From NCBI RefSeq assembly GCF_035609205.1, contig NZ_CP141184.1:1612001-1676000 (forward strand): a stretch of DNA of 64,000 bases, written 5' to 3'. Made by a program: the position numbers and the translations under genes. The DNA is from Hymenobacter sp. GOD-10R (lineage in GTDB: Bacteria > Bacteroidota > Bacteroidia > Cytophagales > Hymenobacteraceae). Below the pieces are notes generated by a model, which made no database searches, was not told the origin of the DNA, and was given only the letters and a program-made list of their open reading frames with translations. Shown piece by piece: positions 38,202 to 47,277 of the stretch (its first letter is position 1; the number at the start of each line of letters is the position of its first letter).

Positions 38202-39909
38202 ATACAGTCGCATCTACACGCAGGACGACAGCCTGCCGGCTTCACAGGCCATGCTCATCGGCTCGGGCCTGTCGGATGAAGATTTGCGCAAGCCATTCGT
38301 GGGCATCTGCTCCACGGGCTTCGAGGGCAACACCTGCAACATGCACCTCAACGGCTTGGCCGACGACGTGAAGCTAGGAGTAGCCGCGCAAGGCCTGGTC
38401 GGGTTGCGGTTTAATACAATCGGCGTGAGCGACGGCATTACGAACGGTAATGCGGGCATGCGCTTCTCGCTGGTTTCGAGAGAAATCATTGCAGATTCGA
38501 TTGAGGCTATGGCCGGCGCGCACTACTACGACGCGCTGGCTTGCGTGGTAGGTTGCGACAAGAACATGCCTGGTGCCCTCATCGCCATGGCGCGCCTCAA
38601 CCGGCCGGCGCTGATGGTATATGGTGGCTCTATCCGCGGCGGCGAGTTCAAAGGGCAGAAACTCAATATTGTATCGTGCTTCGAGGCCTACGGAAAGAAG
38701 GTAAACGGCCAGATTTCGGACGAAGATTATAAAGGCATCATCCACAACGCCTGCCCCGGTCCGGGGGCGTGCGGGGGCATGTACACGGCTAACACCATGG
38801 CCGCTGCCATCGAGACCCTAGGTCTGAGTGTGCCGGCTTCGTCGTCGTTGCCCGCCGATAGCCCGGCCAAAGTGCAGGAGTGCCTTGATGCCGGCGTGTA
38901 TTTGCGCCGTTTGCTGGAGCTAGACCTGAAGCCCCGCGACATTCTGACGCGCGAAGCTTTTGAGAATGCCATGGTGATTATCACCGTACTCGGCGGCTCG
39001 ACCAATGCCGTGCTGCACCTTATCGCTATTGCCCACGCGGCCGGCGTGAAGTTGACCATGGAAGACTTCCAAGCCGTGAGCAACCGTGTGCCGGTGCTGG
39101 CTGACTTGAAACCTAGCGGCAAGTATCTGATGGAGGATCTGTCGAAAATAGGGGGTGTTCCAGCCGTGCAGCGCACGCTGCTCGACTACGGGCTGCTCAA
39201 CGGCGACTTGATGACCGTAACGGGTCGCACGCTCGCCGAGAACCTAGCCGACGTGAAGCCACTCGGTGCTGAGCAAGACCTGTTACGTCCGCTGGATAAC
39301 CCGATCAAAGCAGATGGCCACATTCAGATGCTGTATGGCAACCTGGCTACTAAAGGCGGTGTGGCAAAAATCACGGGCAAAGAAGGTCTGCGGTTTGAAG
39401 GCCCTGCTATTGTGTTCAACTCGGAAGAAGAACTGAACCAAGGCATTACCGATCATAAGATTCAGCCCGGTCAGGTGGTTGTGATTCGCTATGTGGGTCC
39501 GAAAGCGGGTCCGGGCATGCCGGAAATGCTCAAGCCAACCTCGGCCATCATGGGTGCTGGCCTCGGCGACAAAGTAGCGCTGATTACCGATGGTCGCTTC
39601 TCGGGTGGCACGCACGGCTTCGTGATTGGTCACGTTTGCCCCGAAGCTTACGACGGCGGCGGCCTAGCCTTGGTGCAGGACGGCGACTGGATTATTCTCG
39701 ATGCTACCGAGAACACCATCAATGTGCAACTCTCCGAAGATGAGCTAGCTGAGCGCCGCGCCGCTTGGCAGCGTCCGCCGCTGCCGGTGCGTCAGGGCGT
39801 GCTGCTCAAGTACATCCGCACCGTGAGCGACGCCAGTCACGGCTGCATTACCGATTTACTCGAAGAAGACTATGTTAACGAAAGAGCAACCATCCCCAAT
39901 CTTGCTTGA
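38188..39909 (+). CDS. ilvD: dihydroxy-acid dehydratase
   Basis: 573 residues. IlvD/Edd family features: the Fe-S cysteines in [22 protein letters not shown] and [13 protein letters not shown], and the C-terminal [19 protein letters not shown]. It converts dihydroxy-isovalerate and dihydroxy-methylvalerate to the 2-keto acids of Val and Ile, in the cytoplasm, with an Fe-S cluster. It is the first structural gene of the operon after the tandem attenuators. The start MILNKYSR is the usual one in Bacteroidota. It overlaps ilvB by 38 bases, so translation is coupled. Confidence 0.97.
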   Translation: MILNKYSRIYTQDDSLPASQAMLIGSGLSDEDLRKPFVGICSTGFEGNTCNMHLNGLADDVKLGVAAQGLVGLRFNTIGVSDGITNGNAGMRFSLVSREIIADSIEAMAGAHYYDALACVVGCDKNMPGALIAMARLNRPALMVYGGSIRGGEFKGQKLNIVSCFEAYGKKVNGQISDEDYKGIIHNACPGPGACGGMYTANTMAAAIETLGLSVPASSSLPADSPAKVQECLDAGVYLRRLLELDLKPRDILTREAFENAMVIITVLGGSTNAVLHLIAIAHAAGVKLTMEDFQAVSNRVPVLADLKPSGKYLMEDLSKIGGVPAVQRTLLDYGLLNGDLMTVTGRTLAENLADVKPLGAEQDLLRPLDNPIKADGHIQMLYGNLATKGGVAKITGKEGLRFEGPAIVFNSEEELNQGITDHKIQPGQVVVIRYVGPKAGPGMPEMLKPTSAIMGAGLGDKVALITDGRFSGGTHGFVIGHVCPEAYDGGGLALVQDGDWIILDATENTINVQLSEDELAERRAAWQRPPLPVRQGVLLKYIRTVSDASHGCITDLLEEDYVNERATIPNLA

Positions 39910-41608
39910 GCAAGCCCCCAAGACGATTTCCGGCGCCGAAGCAACCTTGCTCGCGCTGCTGGAAGAAGGGGTGGACACGATCTTTGGGTATCCGGGTGGG
40001 GCCATCATCCCCATCTACGATGCGCTATACGACTTCAAAGAGCAGCTAAACCACGTGCTGGTGCGGCACGAGCAGGGCGGCATTCACGCGGCCCAGGGCT
40101 ACGCGCGTTCGTCGGGTCGGGTAGGAGTAGTATTTGCTACCAGCGGCCCCGGTGCTACGAACTTGGTTACGGGCCTAGCTGATGCTCAGATTGATAGCAC
40201 GCCGCTGGTGTGCATCACGGGGCAGGTGTTTGCGCACTTGCTCGGTACCGATGCGTTCCAGGAAACCGACATCATCAATATCACGACGCCCGTTACGAAG
40301 TGGAACTACCAAGTGACGGATGCGAGCGAAATTCCCGAGGCGCTGGCCAAGGCGTTCTACATCGCCCGCAGCGGCCGCCCCGGTCCGGTGCTCATTGACA
40401 TTACCAAGAACGCGCAGCAGCAGAAGTTTGAGTTTCCGGGCTACACGCCTTGCTCGCACATCCGCAGCTACCGGCCCAAGCCAATCGTGCGGCCCGAGTA
40501 CATCACGCAGGCGGCGGCGCTCATCAACCAAGCTCAGCGGCCGTTCGTGCTGTGGGGGCAGGGCGTGATCCTAGGTGCCGCGGAGAAGGAGTTTCAGGCG
40601 TTTATTGAAAAGAGCGGCATTCCGTCGGCCTGGACCATCTTAGGTGACAGCGCCATTCCGAACGACCACCCGCTGAACGTGGGCATGCTCGGCATGCATG
40701 GCAACTACGGCCCCAACGTGCTGACCAACGAATGCGACGTGCTGATTGCCATCGGTATGCGCTTCGATGACCGCGTAACCGGTCGCCTCGACAAATACGC
40801 CAAACAAGCCCAAATCATCCACCTCGACATCGACCCGACTGAAATCGGTAAGAACGTGGCGGTGACGGTGCCGGTGTGGGGCAACTGCAAAGAAACGCTG
40901 CCGCTGCTCACTGAATTGGTTGAAGCCAAGACGCACGACGAATGGCTGGGTCGCTTCCGCGACTACCTGGCCCAGGAAGTGGAAGCCGTCATCCAAGAAG
41001 AGCTTTTCCCTACCTCGGAAGAACTGACGATGGGTGAAATCGTGCAGCAACTCAATGAACTGACGGGCGGCGAAGCCATCATCGTGACCGACGTGGGCCA
41101 GCACCAGATGGTGGCTTGCCGCTACGCCAACTTCAAGAAGACGCGCAGCAACATCACGAGCGGCGGCCTAGGTACCATGGGCTTTGCCCTGCCTGCCGCC
41201 ATCGGCGCCAAGTTTGGTGCACCCGAGCGCCCGGTGGTGGCCATCATTGGCGACGGTGGTTTCCAGATGACGATTCAGGAGCTAGGTACCATCATGCAAA
41301 CGGGCGTTGATGTCAAGATCATGATTTTCAACAACCAGTTCCTCGGCATGGTCCGCCAGTGGCAGGAGCTGTTCAACGACCGGCGCTACTCCTTCGTGAA
41401 CATCGCCAGCCCCGACTACGTGACCGTTGCCAGCGGCTACGGCATCGCCGGCCAGCGCGTGTCGGAGCGCGCCGATTTGCGCCCCGCCATCCAGCGCATG
41501 CTCGAACACCCCGGCTCCTTCCTGCTGGAAGTGATGGTAACCAAGGAGAACAATATCTTCCCGATGGTGCCGCAAGGATGCAGCGTAGCGGAAATCAGAC
41601 TGCGGTAG
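39872..41608 (+). CDS. ilvB: acetolactate synthase large subunit
   Basis: 578 residues. TPP-enzyme domains in order: [14 protein letters not shown] with catalytic E67 in [26 protein letters not shown], the FAD-associated central domain (about 200-340), and the C-domain motif [21 protein letters not shown]. It condenses two pyruvates, or pyruvate and 2-oxobutyrate, as the first committed step to Val/Leu and Ile. The regulatory subunit ilvN follows after an R1 repeat. The overlap with ilvD supports ATG 39872. Confidence 0.97.
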   Translation: MLTKEQPSPILLEQAPKTISGAEATLLALLEEGVDTIFGYPGGAIIPIYDALYDFKEQLNHVLVRHEQGGIHAAQGYARSSGRVGVVFATSGPGATNLVTGLADAQIDSTPLVCITGQVFAHLLGTDAFQETDIINITTPVTKWNYQVTDASEIPEALAKAFYIARSGRPGPVLIDITKNAQQQKFEFPGYTPCSHIRSYRPKPIVRPEYITQAAALINQAQRPFVLWGQGVILGAAEKEFQAFIEKSGIPSAWTILGDSAIPNDHPLNVGMLGMHGNYGPNVLTNECDVLIAIGMRFDDRVTGRLDKYAKQAQIIHLDIDPTEIGKNVAVTVPVWGNCKETLPLLTELVEAKTHDEWLGRFRDYLAQEVEAVIQEELFPTSEELTMGEIVQQLNELTGGEAIIVTDVGQHQMVACRYANFKKTRSNITSGGLGTMGFALPAAIGAKFGAPERPVVAIIGDGGFQMTIQELGTIMQTGVDVKIMIFNNQFLGMVRQWQELFNDRRYSFVNIASPDYVTVASGYGIAGQRVSERADLRPAIQRMLEHPGSFLLEVMVTKENNIFPMVPQGCSVAEIRLR

Positions 41609-41630
41609 ATCTGGTGAAAACAATAAGAAC

Positions 41631-41722
41631 GTCATGCTGAGCTTGCCGAAGCATCGCGCGTGCAATAGTAATCTCAATTGATCAACGACGCGAGCGAGAT
41701 GCTTCGGCAAGCTCAGCATGAC
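41631..41722. repeat. R1 inverted-repeat element, copy 5
   Basis: Arms GTCATGCTGAGCTTGCCGAA and complement, nearly identical to the copy at 36622. It sits inside the ilv operon between ilvB and ilvN, so it is transcribed and would fold in the mRNA. Confidence 0.9.
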
Positions 41723-41748
41723 GTTCAAAATTACAGTAAACAGAAGTC

Positions 41749-42354
41749 ATGAGTCACCAACCCATTGACCGGCAAGAATATAACATCATAGCCTACACGG
41801 AAAACCAGGTAGGTCTGCTGAACCGCATTGCCATCATTTTCTCCCGCCGCAAGATCAATATTGAAAGCTTGAACGTCTCGCCTTCCGAAATCGAAGGTAT
41901 TCACCGGTTCAATATTGTGATTCACGAGACAGAGGAGGTCGTCGCGAAGCTAGCTGGGCAGATCGAGAAGCAGGTGGAAGTGCTGAAGGTGTACTACAAC
42001 ACCAACGACGATGTGATTTGGCAGGAAATGGCGCTTTACAAAGTGCCTACTGATATCATCGCCGAAAAGGCGTTGGTAGAGCGCCTGCTGCGCGAAAATG
42101 GAGCGAGGGCGGTAGTGATTCGCAAGGACTACACGGTGTTTGAAACCACTGGCCACCGCGAGGAAACCGACAACTTAATCAAAGTGCTCCAGCCTTTCGG
42201 ACTGATTGAGTTTGTGCGCTCGGCCCGCATTGCCATCATCAAAGGCAGTGAAGGTTTCAACCGCAAGCTGCGCGAATTTGAACGGACGGAACCTAGCCCG
42301 GAAGTGGCTGAGAACGAGTACCTCAACAGCCGCGACAAAGTATTCACGATGTAG
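41749..42354 (+). CDS. ilvN: acetolactate synthase small (regulatory) subunit
   Basis: 201 residues. N-terminal ACT domain (residues about 9-85) with YNIIAYTENQVGLLNRIA, SRRKINIESLNVSPSE and HRFNIVIHE, followed by a C-terminal ACT-like regulatory domain. It binds valine and controls IlvB. It is longer than the shortest IlvN forms but usual for the phylum. The TAG stop (42352-42354) lies within the conserved edge of an R2 repeat, so the element defines the last codon. Confidence 0.94.
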   Translation: MSHQPIDRQEYNIIAYTENQVGLLNRIAIIFSRRKINIESLNVSPSEIEGIHRFNIVIHETEEVVAKLAGQIEKQVEVLKVYYNTNDDVIWQEMALYKVPTDIIAEKALVERLLRENGARAVVIRKDYTVFETTGHREETDNLIKVLQPFGLIEFVRSARIAIIKGSEGFNRKLREFERTEPSPEVAENEYLNSRDKVFTM

Positions 42355-42450
42355 CGCGAAGCGAGAGCTTCGCGCCTCGTTGAACGACCTAGGTTATGGT
42401 TGTTGCAACGACATCGTTCAACGATGCGCGAAGCAGGAGCTTCGCGCTAC
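42351..42450. repeat. R2 inverted-repeat element, copy 2
   Basis: Outer edges GTAGCGCGAAGC and GCTTCGCGCTAC; interior CGTTGAACGAC and TCGTTCAACGA around a short AT-rich centre with CCTAGG. It lies between ilvN and ilvC in the transcript and includes the ilvN stop codon. Confidence 0.9.
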
Positions 42451-42498
42451 ACCCAACACAGAAATCAACATTCAACCTTTACCTTTTAACCTTTCCCA

Positions 42499-43557
42499 AT
42501 GGCAACCATCAATTTTGGCGGCGTAGAAGAAAACGTAGTTACCCGCGACGAGTTCCCCCTAGCAAAAGCGCATGAAGTTCTGAAAGACGACACGATTGCT
42601 GTCATCGGGTACGGTGTACAAGGCCCCGGCCAGGCCCTGAACATGCGCGACAATGGGTTCAACGTGATTGTAGGTCAGCGCAAAGACTCGGCTTCTTGGG
42701 AGAAAGCCGTGAGCGACGGCTGGGTGGAAGGCGAAACGCTGTTCTCAATCGAGGAAGCGGCTGACCGCGGCACCATCATCTGCAACCTGCTGTCGGATGC
42801 CGGCCAAATTGCCCTGTGGCCTACGCTGAAAGAGCGCCTGACTGCTGGCAAAACGCTGTACTTCTCGCACGGTTTCGGCATCACCTTCAACGACCAAACC
42901 AACATCATCCCTCCAGCTGATGTAGACGTGATTCTGGTAGCTCCCAAAGGTAGCGGCACCAGCCTGCGTCGCCTGTTCCTGGCCGGTGGTGGTCTGAACT
43001 CGTCGTTCGCCGTGTTCCAGGACGCTACGGGCAAAGCGTATGAAAAAGCTGTAGCCATGGGCATCGGTGTTGGTTCGGGTTACCTGTTCCAAACCGACTT
43101 CAAGAAAGAAGTTTACTCTGACCTCACCGGCGAGCGTGGCGTGCTGATGGGCGCCCTAGCCGGCATCATCGAGGCCCAATACCAAGTGCTGCGTCAGCGC
43201 GGCCACTCGCCTTCGGAAGCGTTCAACGAAACTGTAGAAGAGCTGACCCAGAGCCTCGTGCCGCTGGTTGGTGAAAACGGCATGGACTGGATGTTCAGCA
43301 ACTGCTCGGTAACGGCCCAGCGCGGCGCCCTCGACTGGAAAGGTCGTTTCCGCGACGCTACCCTGCCCGTGCTGAACGAGCTGTACGACAGCGTAGCCTC
43401 CGGCGAAGAAGCCCGCCGCACCATCGAGCGTGGCTCGACCCCCGGCTACCGCAAGGAGCTGGAAGCTGAACTGAAAGAAGTACGCGACTCGGAGTTGTGG
43501 CAGACTGGCGCTACGGTGCGCCAACTGCGCTCGAAAACAGAAAACGTAGAAGCGTAA
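42499..43557 (+). CDS. ilvC: ketol-acid reductoisomerase, class I
   Basis: 352 residues, the short class I form. The nucleotide-binding loop is GYGVQGPGQALNMRDNG followed by GQRKDS, where the Arg and Ser positions suit NADPH. The all-alpha knotted domain begins after about residue 190 (DLTGERGVLMGALAGI, ELTQSLVPLVGENGMDWM). It isomerises and reduces acetolactate to dihydroxy-isovalerate, feeding IlvD. It is expressed after the ilvN/R2 junction. An R4 repeat follows before ilvA. Confidence 0.96.
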   Translation: MATINFGGVEENVVTRDEFPLAKAHEVLKDDTIAVIGYGVQGPGQALNMRDNGFNVIVGQRKDSASWEKAVSDGWVEGETLFSIEEAADRGTIICNLLSDAGQIALWPTLKERLTAGKTLYFSHGFGITFNDQTNIIPPADVDVILVAPKGSGTSLRRLFLAGGGLNSSFAVFQDATGKAYEKAVAMGIGVGSGYLFQTDFKKEVYSDLTGERGVLMGALAGIIEAQYQVLRQRGHSPSEAFNETVEELTQSLVPLVGENGMDWMFSNCSVTAQRGALDWKGRFRDATLPVLNELYDSVASGEEARRTIERGSTPGYRKELEAELKEVRDSELWQTGATVRQLRSKTENVEA

Positions 43558-43585
43558 GTACAGGGGGAGCTAGCACTAGAAAGCT

Positions 43586-43710
43586 AGCTCCCCTCCTTTT
43601 TTAAGGAGGGGTTGGGGGGGGTCCGGCTAGAGCTAGAAAATTAGACCTAGTCTGTCGTTCAACGACAAGGAACCACCCCCAACCCCTCCTTGAAAAAAGG
43701 AGGGGAGCTT
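43586..43710. repeat. R4 inverted-repeat element, copy 2
   Basis: Arms AGCTCCCCTCCTTTTTTAAG and complement, each internally foldable, with GTCGTTCAACGAC in the interior (about 43653-43665). It lies between ilvC and ilvA, possibly separating ilvA from the transcript. Confidence 0.9.
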
Positions 43711-43746
43711 CTCGTTCTGACCTAGCTCCTTCAAAATAGTAACCCC

Positions 43747-45018
43747 ATGGAAAATGAAGTAGCCCCGGTAACGGCAGCCGTTAGTTTGGAGCAAGTAGAA
43801 AAGGCGGCACGGCTGCTGAAAGGCGTCATTTACAAGACGCCTTTGCTGCAAAACCTAGGTTTGTCGCGCACCTACGAGGCCAATGTGTACCTGAAGCGGG
43901 AAGACCTGCAAGTCGTGCGTTCCTACAAGATTCGAGGTGCCTACAACAAGATGGCGACGTTGCCGCCGATTGATGGCGCCCGCGAAATTGTATGTGCCAG
44001 CGCCGGTAATCACGCCCAAGGTGTCGCCTACGCCTGCCACTCGCTCCAGCTGCCGGGGTATATTTTCATGCCGGCCAACACACCGGCGCAAAAGGTTGAC
44101 AAAGTTCGCCTGTTCGGCAAAGACCAAGTTGAAGTGGTGCTCACCGGCAACACGTTCGACGAAGCTTTTCAAGCAGCCAAGAAGTTCTGCGACAGCCGCG
44201 GCAGCACGTTCATCCATCCCTTCGACGATCCGGCCGTGGTGGCCGGGCAGGCTACGGTGGGACTGGAAATTCTGAAAATCGCTACCGCGCCCATTGACTA
44301 TTGCTTTATGCCCATCGGGGGCGGCGGCCTAGCTTCGGGCGTGGCGAGCGTGTTCAAGCAGATGAGCCCACACACCAAGCTCATCGGGGTGCAGCCAGAA
44401 GGCGCGCCTTCCATGCACAAGGCCTATTACGACCGTCAGCACGGCGCCCTTACCCAAATCGACAGCTTCGTGGACGGCGCGGCTGTGAAGTGCCCCGGCC
44501 TGCTGACCTACGAAATCTGCCGCGAGCTGCTCGACGAAATCGTGCTGGTGCCGGAAGGCCTTGTTTGCCAAGACTTGCTTAAACTCTACAACGAGGAAGG
44601 CATCGTGGTGGAGCCGGCAGGCGTGCTCAGCATTTCGGCGCTAAGCCAGTACAAAGACGAAATCAAGGGCAAGAACGTGGTGTGCGTGGTTAGTGGCTCC
44701 AATAACGATATCACCCGCATGGAGGATATCAAGGAGCGCGCCATGAAGTATCAGGGCTTGAAGCACTATTTCATGGTGACCTTCAACCAACAGCCCGGCG
44801 CCCTGCGCAGCTTCGTGAACAACGTGCTGCTGCCCGAAGATGACATCATCCACTTTCAGTATATCAAGAAGAATAACAAGGAGAAAGGCCCTGTGTTCGT
44901 CGGTATTGAGGTGAAGCATTCCGGCGACGAAGAAGGCATCAAGGCCCGCATGCTGGAGGAAGGCTTCTCGTTTGAATACCTGAACGGCAAGCCTGATTTC
45001 CTGGCGCTGCTGGTGTAG
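43747..45018 (+). CDS. ilvA: threonine ammonia-lyase with ACT-type tail
   Basis: 423 residues. Fold-type II PLP enzyme with K61 in VVRSYKIRGAYNKM as the Schiff-base Lys, a glycine loop in CASAGNHAQGVAYA and PIGGGGLASGVA. The C-terminal 90 residues (YFMVTFNQQPGALRSFVNN) form a single ACT-like regulatory domain, as in the shorter IlvA enzymes. It deaminates threonine to 2-oxobutyrate, the Ile precursor, which explains its place after ilvC. A strong terminator follows. Confidence 0.94.
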   Translation: MENEVAPVTAAVSLEQVEKAARLLKGVIYKTPLLQNLGLSRTYEANVYLKREDLQVVRSYKIRGAYNKMATLPPIDGAREIVCASAGNHAQGVAYACHSLQLPGYIFMPANTPAQKVDKVRLFGKDQVEVVLTGNTFDEAFQAAKKFCDSRGSTFIHPFDDPAVVAGQATVGLEILKIATAPIDYCFMPIGGGGLASGVASVFKQMSPHTKLIGVQPEGAPSMHKAYYDRQHGALTQIDSFVDGAAVKCPGLLTYEICRELLDEIVLVPEGLVCQDLLKLYNEEGIVVEPAGVLSISALSQYKDEIKGKNVVCVVSGSNNDITRMEDIKERAMKYQGLKHYFMVTFNQQPGALRSFVNNVLLPEDDIIHFQYIKKNNKEKGPVFVGIEVKHSGDEEGIKARMLEEGFSFEYLNGKPDFLALLV

Positions 45019-45044
45019 TTAGGTACCCGTTTTAGAATTGCCAC

Positions 45045-45092
45045 AAAGCCCACCGCGGAGCAGTACCTAGGTATTGCTCCGCGGTGGGCTTT
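45045..45092 (+). terminator. terminator of the ilv operon
   Basis: GC-rich arms AGCCCACCGCGGAGCA and complement, with a TACCTAGGTA palindrome at the tip and CTTTATCGTTTT after the stem. It marks the end of ilvA. Confidence 0.85.
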
Positions 45093-45119
45093 ATCGTTTT
45101 GGTAGTTGTGTGTCGGCGG

Positions 45120-45223
45120 GTGTAGAGACACATACTTGTGTCTCGTCGTTGAACGACTTGCGGTGAAACGATTCAGATCAAACAACATCAGCAACGAAGA
45201 GACACAAGTATGTGTCTCTACAC
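45120..45223. repeat. R3 inverted-repeat element, copy 2
   Basis: Arms GTGTAGAGACACATACTTGT and complement; interior TCGTCGTTGAACGAC after the left arm. It separates the ilv operon from the first DUF885 gene. Confidence 0.9.
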
Positions 45224-45287
45224 TGTTCTGAAAAAGCTAGGTCAAACTGCTTAGCTTTAACGCTCCACAACCTACTCCCTCGATTAC

Positions 45288-47129
45288 ATGAAAAGACTGG
45301 TCCTCATCGGGGCACTTGCCAGTTCCTTGCTGGCCGCTTGCAATCAGCAGAAGCAAGGAGAAAACGGCGCTGACGGCGACGCAAAGGCCCAAGACCTAGG
45401 TAAGCTGTTCGACGCTTACTGGGAAAAGCACAACAAGCTATTCCCGCTCGACGCCACGGCGCAGGGCGACAACCGCTACAACAACCTGCTCCCTAACGAC
45501 CAGACGCACGCCTTCCGCGATACGCTGCGGGCCTATTACCAAAGCTACCTGGACAAGCTGAACGCCTTCGACCGCAACACCCTATCGGAAAACGACAAGA
45601 CCAGCTACGACATCTTTCAGTATGAGATGCAAAGCCAAATTGCTGGCTTGAAGCTGAACACCTGGATGATGCCGTTTCAGCAGTTCTGGGGCTTGCCGAT
45701 TAGCATGGGGCAATACGGCTCAGGCGCAAGCATCCAGCCGTTCAAAACCACCAAAGATTACGAAGATTGGCTAGGTCGGGTGAAAGGATTCCCGGTATGG
45801 GCCGACTCCGCCATAGCGAACTTCCGCAAGGGCATGGCCACGGGCGTGGTGCTGCCGAAGGCGCTAGTCGTGAAGATGATTCCGCAGATGCAGGCGTTGG
45901 TTGTGACGGACCCGACCAAGAGCCTGTTTTACGACCCGGTGAGGAATTTCCCCAAGGACATTTCGGCCGACGACCAGAAGCGCCTGACGGATGCCTACAA
46001 TCAGGCCATTATGGCGAACGTGGTGCCGACGTACCAAAAGCTAGGTGCCTTCCTGAAGAACGAATACTTGCCGAAAAGCCGCACCAGCACCGGTATTGCG
46101 GCCATTCCAGGCGGTAAGGAAGACTACACGTACTACGTGAAGTACTGGACCACCACCGACAAGACGCCGGAGGAAATCTACGCGACCGGCCAGAAGGAAG
46201 TGACGCGCATTCGGGGAGAGATGGAGCGCGTGAAGGAGCAGGTCGGCTTCAAAGGTGATCTAAAAGCGTTCTTCGAGTTCATGAAGAACGATAAGCGCTT
46301 CATGCCCTACAAAACGCCGCAGGACGTGCTCAACGCCTTCGAGGACATCCATAAGCGTATGGAGCCGAACTTGAAAAAGATGTTCGGGCGCGTGCCGAAA
46401 ACGCCGTTTGAGATTCGCCAGACGGAAGCGTTCCGTGCGGCGTCGGCGTCGGCAGAGTACAACCAAGGCGCGCCGGATGGCTCGCGGCCCGGCGTTTTCT
46501 ACGTACCGATCTTGGATGCCAAGACGTTTAATACCACCTCGGGCATGGAATCGCTGTTCTTGCACGAAGCCATTCCGGGCCACCACTACCAGATTTCGCT
46601 GCAACAGGAAAGCACCGATTTGCCCAAGTTCCGCCGCTTTGCCAATTACGGCGCTATGGTGGAAGGCTGGGCTTTGTACTGCGAATCGTTGGGCAAGGAG
46701 CTAGGTCTGTACACCGACCCCTATCAGTACATGGGGGCGCTGGGCGACGAAATGCACCGCGCTATTCGCTTGGTAGTCGACGTAGGCATGCACACCAAAG
46801 GCATGACGCGCGAGCAAGCCATCAAGTACATGATGGACAACGAAGCCATCAGCGAGCAGGGTGCCACGGCCGAAATCGAGCGCTACATGGCCATTCCAGG
46901 GCAGGCGCTTTCCTACAAAGTGGGCGCCCTGAAGATTCGCGAATTGCGCAACAAGTACGAGAAGCAGCTAGGTGCTACCGACCGGGTGAAGTTGCGCGAA
47001 AAGTACAGCCATCAGCTGAATAGCCACTTCAAAATCAGTTCTTTCCATGATGAGCTGCTGAAAGATGGCGCCATGCCGCTTTCAGTGCTGGAGCGCAAGA
47101 TGGACGCCTGGGCGGCAGGGGAGAAGTAG
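45288..47129 (+). CDS. DUF885 zinc-peptidase-like lipoprotein, paralogue 1
   Basis: 613 residues. The lipoprotein signal ends at LLAAC (residue 18), then a charged linker. The DUF885 domain covers nearly all the rest: FPLDATAQGDNRYNN near the N-end and the metal-binding HEAIPGHHYQ near residue 425, followed by EGWALYCESLGKELG and IRLVVDVGMHTKGMTREQA. The HExxGHH-type motif and the downstream Glu (EGWALY) suggest a zinc metallopeptidase. It is envelope-anchored. It is the first of three tandem paralogues and differs from the others in its lipid anchor and in a small insert near the C-terminus (ATDRVKLREKYSH). Confidence 0.88.
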   Translation: MKRLVLIGALASSLLAACNQQKQGENGADGDAKAQDLGKLFDAYWEKHNKLFPLDATAQGDNRYNNLLPNDQTHAFRDTLRAYYQSYLDKLNAFDRNTLSENDKTSYDIFQYEMQSQIAGLKLNTWMMPFQQFWGLPISMGQYGSGASIQPFKTTKDYEDWLGRVKGFPVWADSAIANFRKGMATGVVLPKALVVKMIPQMQALVVTDPTKSLFYDPVRNFPKDISADDQKRLTDAYNQAIMANVVPTYQKLGAFLKNEYLPKSRTSTGIAAIPGGKEDYTYYVKYWTTTDKTPEEIYATGQKEVTRIRGEMERVKEQVGFKGDLKAFFEFMKNDKRFMPYKTPQDVLNAFEDIHKRMEPNLKKMFGRVPKTPFEIRQTEAFRAASASAEYNQGAPDGSRPGVFYVPILDAKTFNTTSGMESLFLHEAIPGHHYQISLQQESTDLPKFRRFANYGAMVEGWALYCESLGKELGLYTDPYQYMGALGDEMHRAIRLVVDVGMHTKGMTREQAIKYMMDNEAISEQGATAEIERYMAIPGQALSYKVGALKIRELRNKYEKQLGATDRVKLREKYSHQLNSHFKISSFHDELLKDGAMPLSVLERKMDAWAAGEK

Positions 47130-47149
47130 CCCTAGCTTTTGATATCGAA

Positions 47150-47187
47150 CGGAGCAGCGGATCATCGATTCGCTGCTCCGTTACTTT
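47150..47187 (+). terminator. terminator after DUF885 paralogue 1
   Basis: 10-bp perfect arms CGGAGCAGCG (47150-47159) and CGCTGCTCCG (47171-47180), followed by TTACTTT. It suggests that the paralogues are separately transcribed. Confidence 0.75.
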
Positions 47188-47277
47188 AAAGCGCCTTTGC
47201 GAATTCACTTCTACTTTGCGTCTAACTGCCTTTGTGCCATGCGCATACAGGCTGCCAATCACCTATTCACTTTCTTG

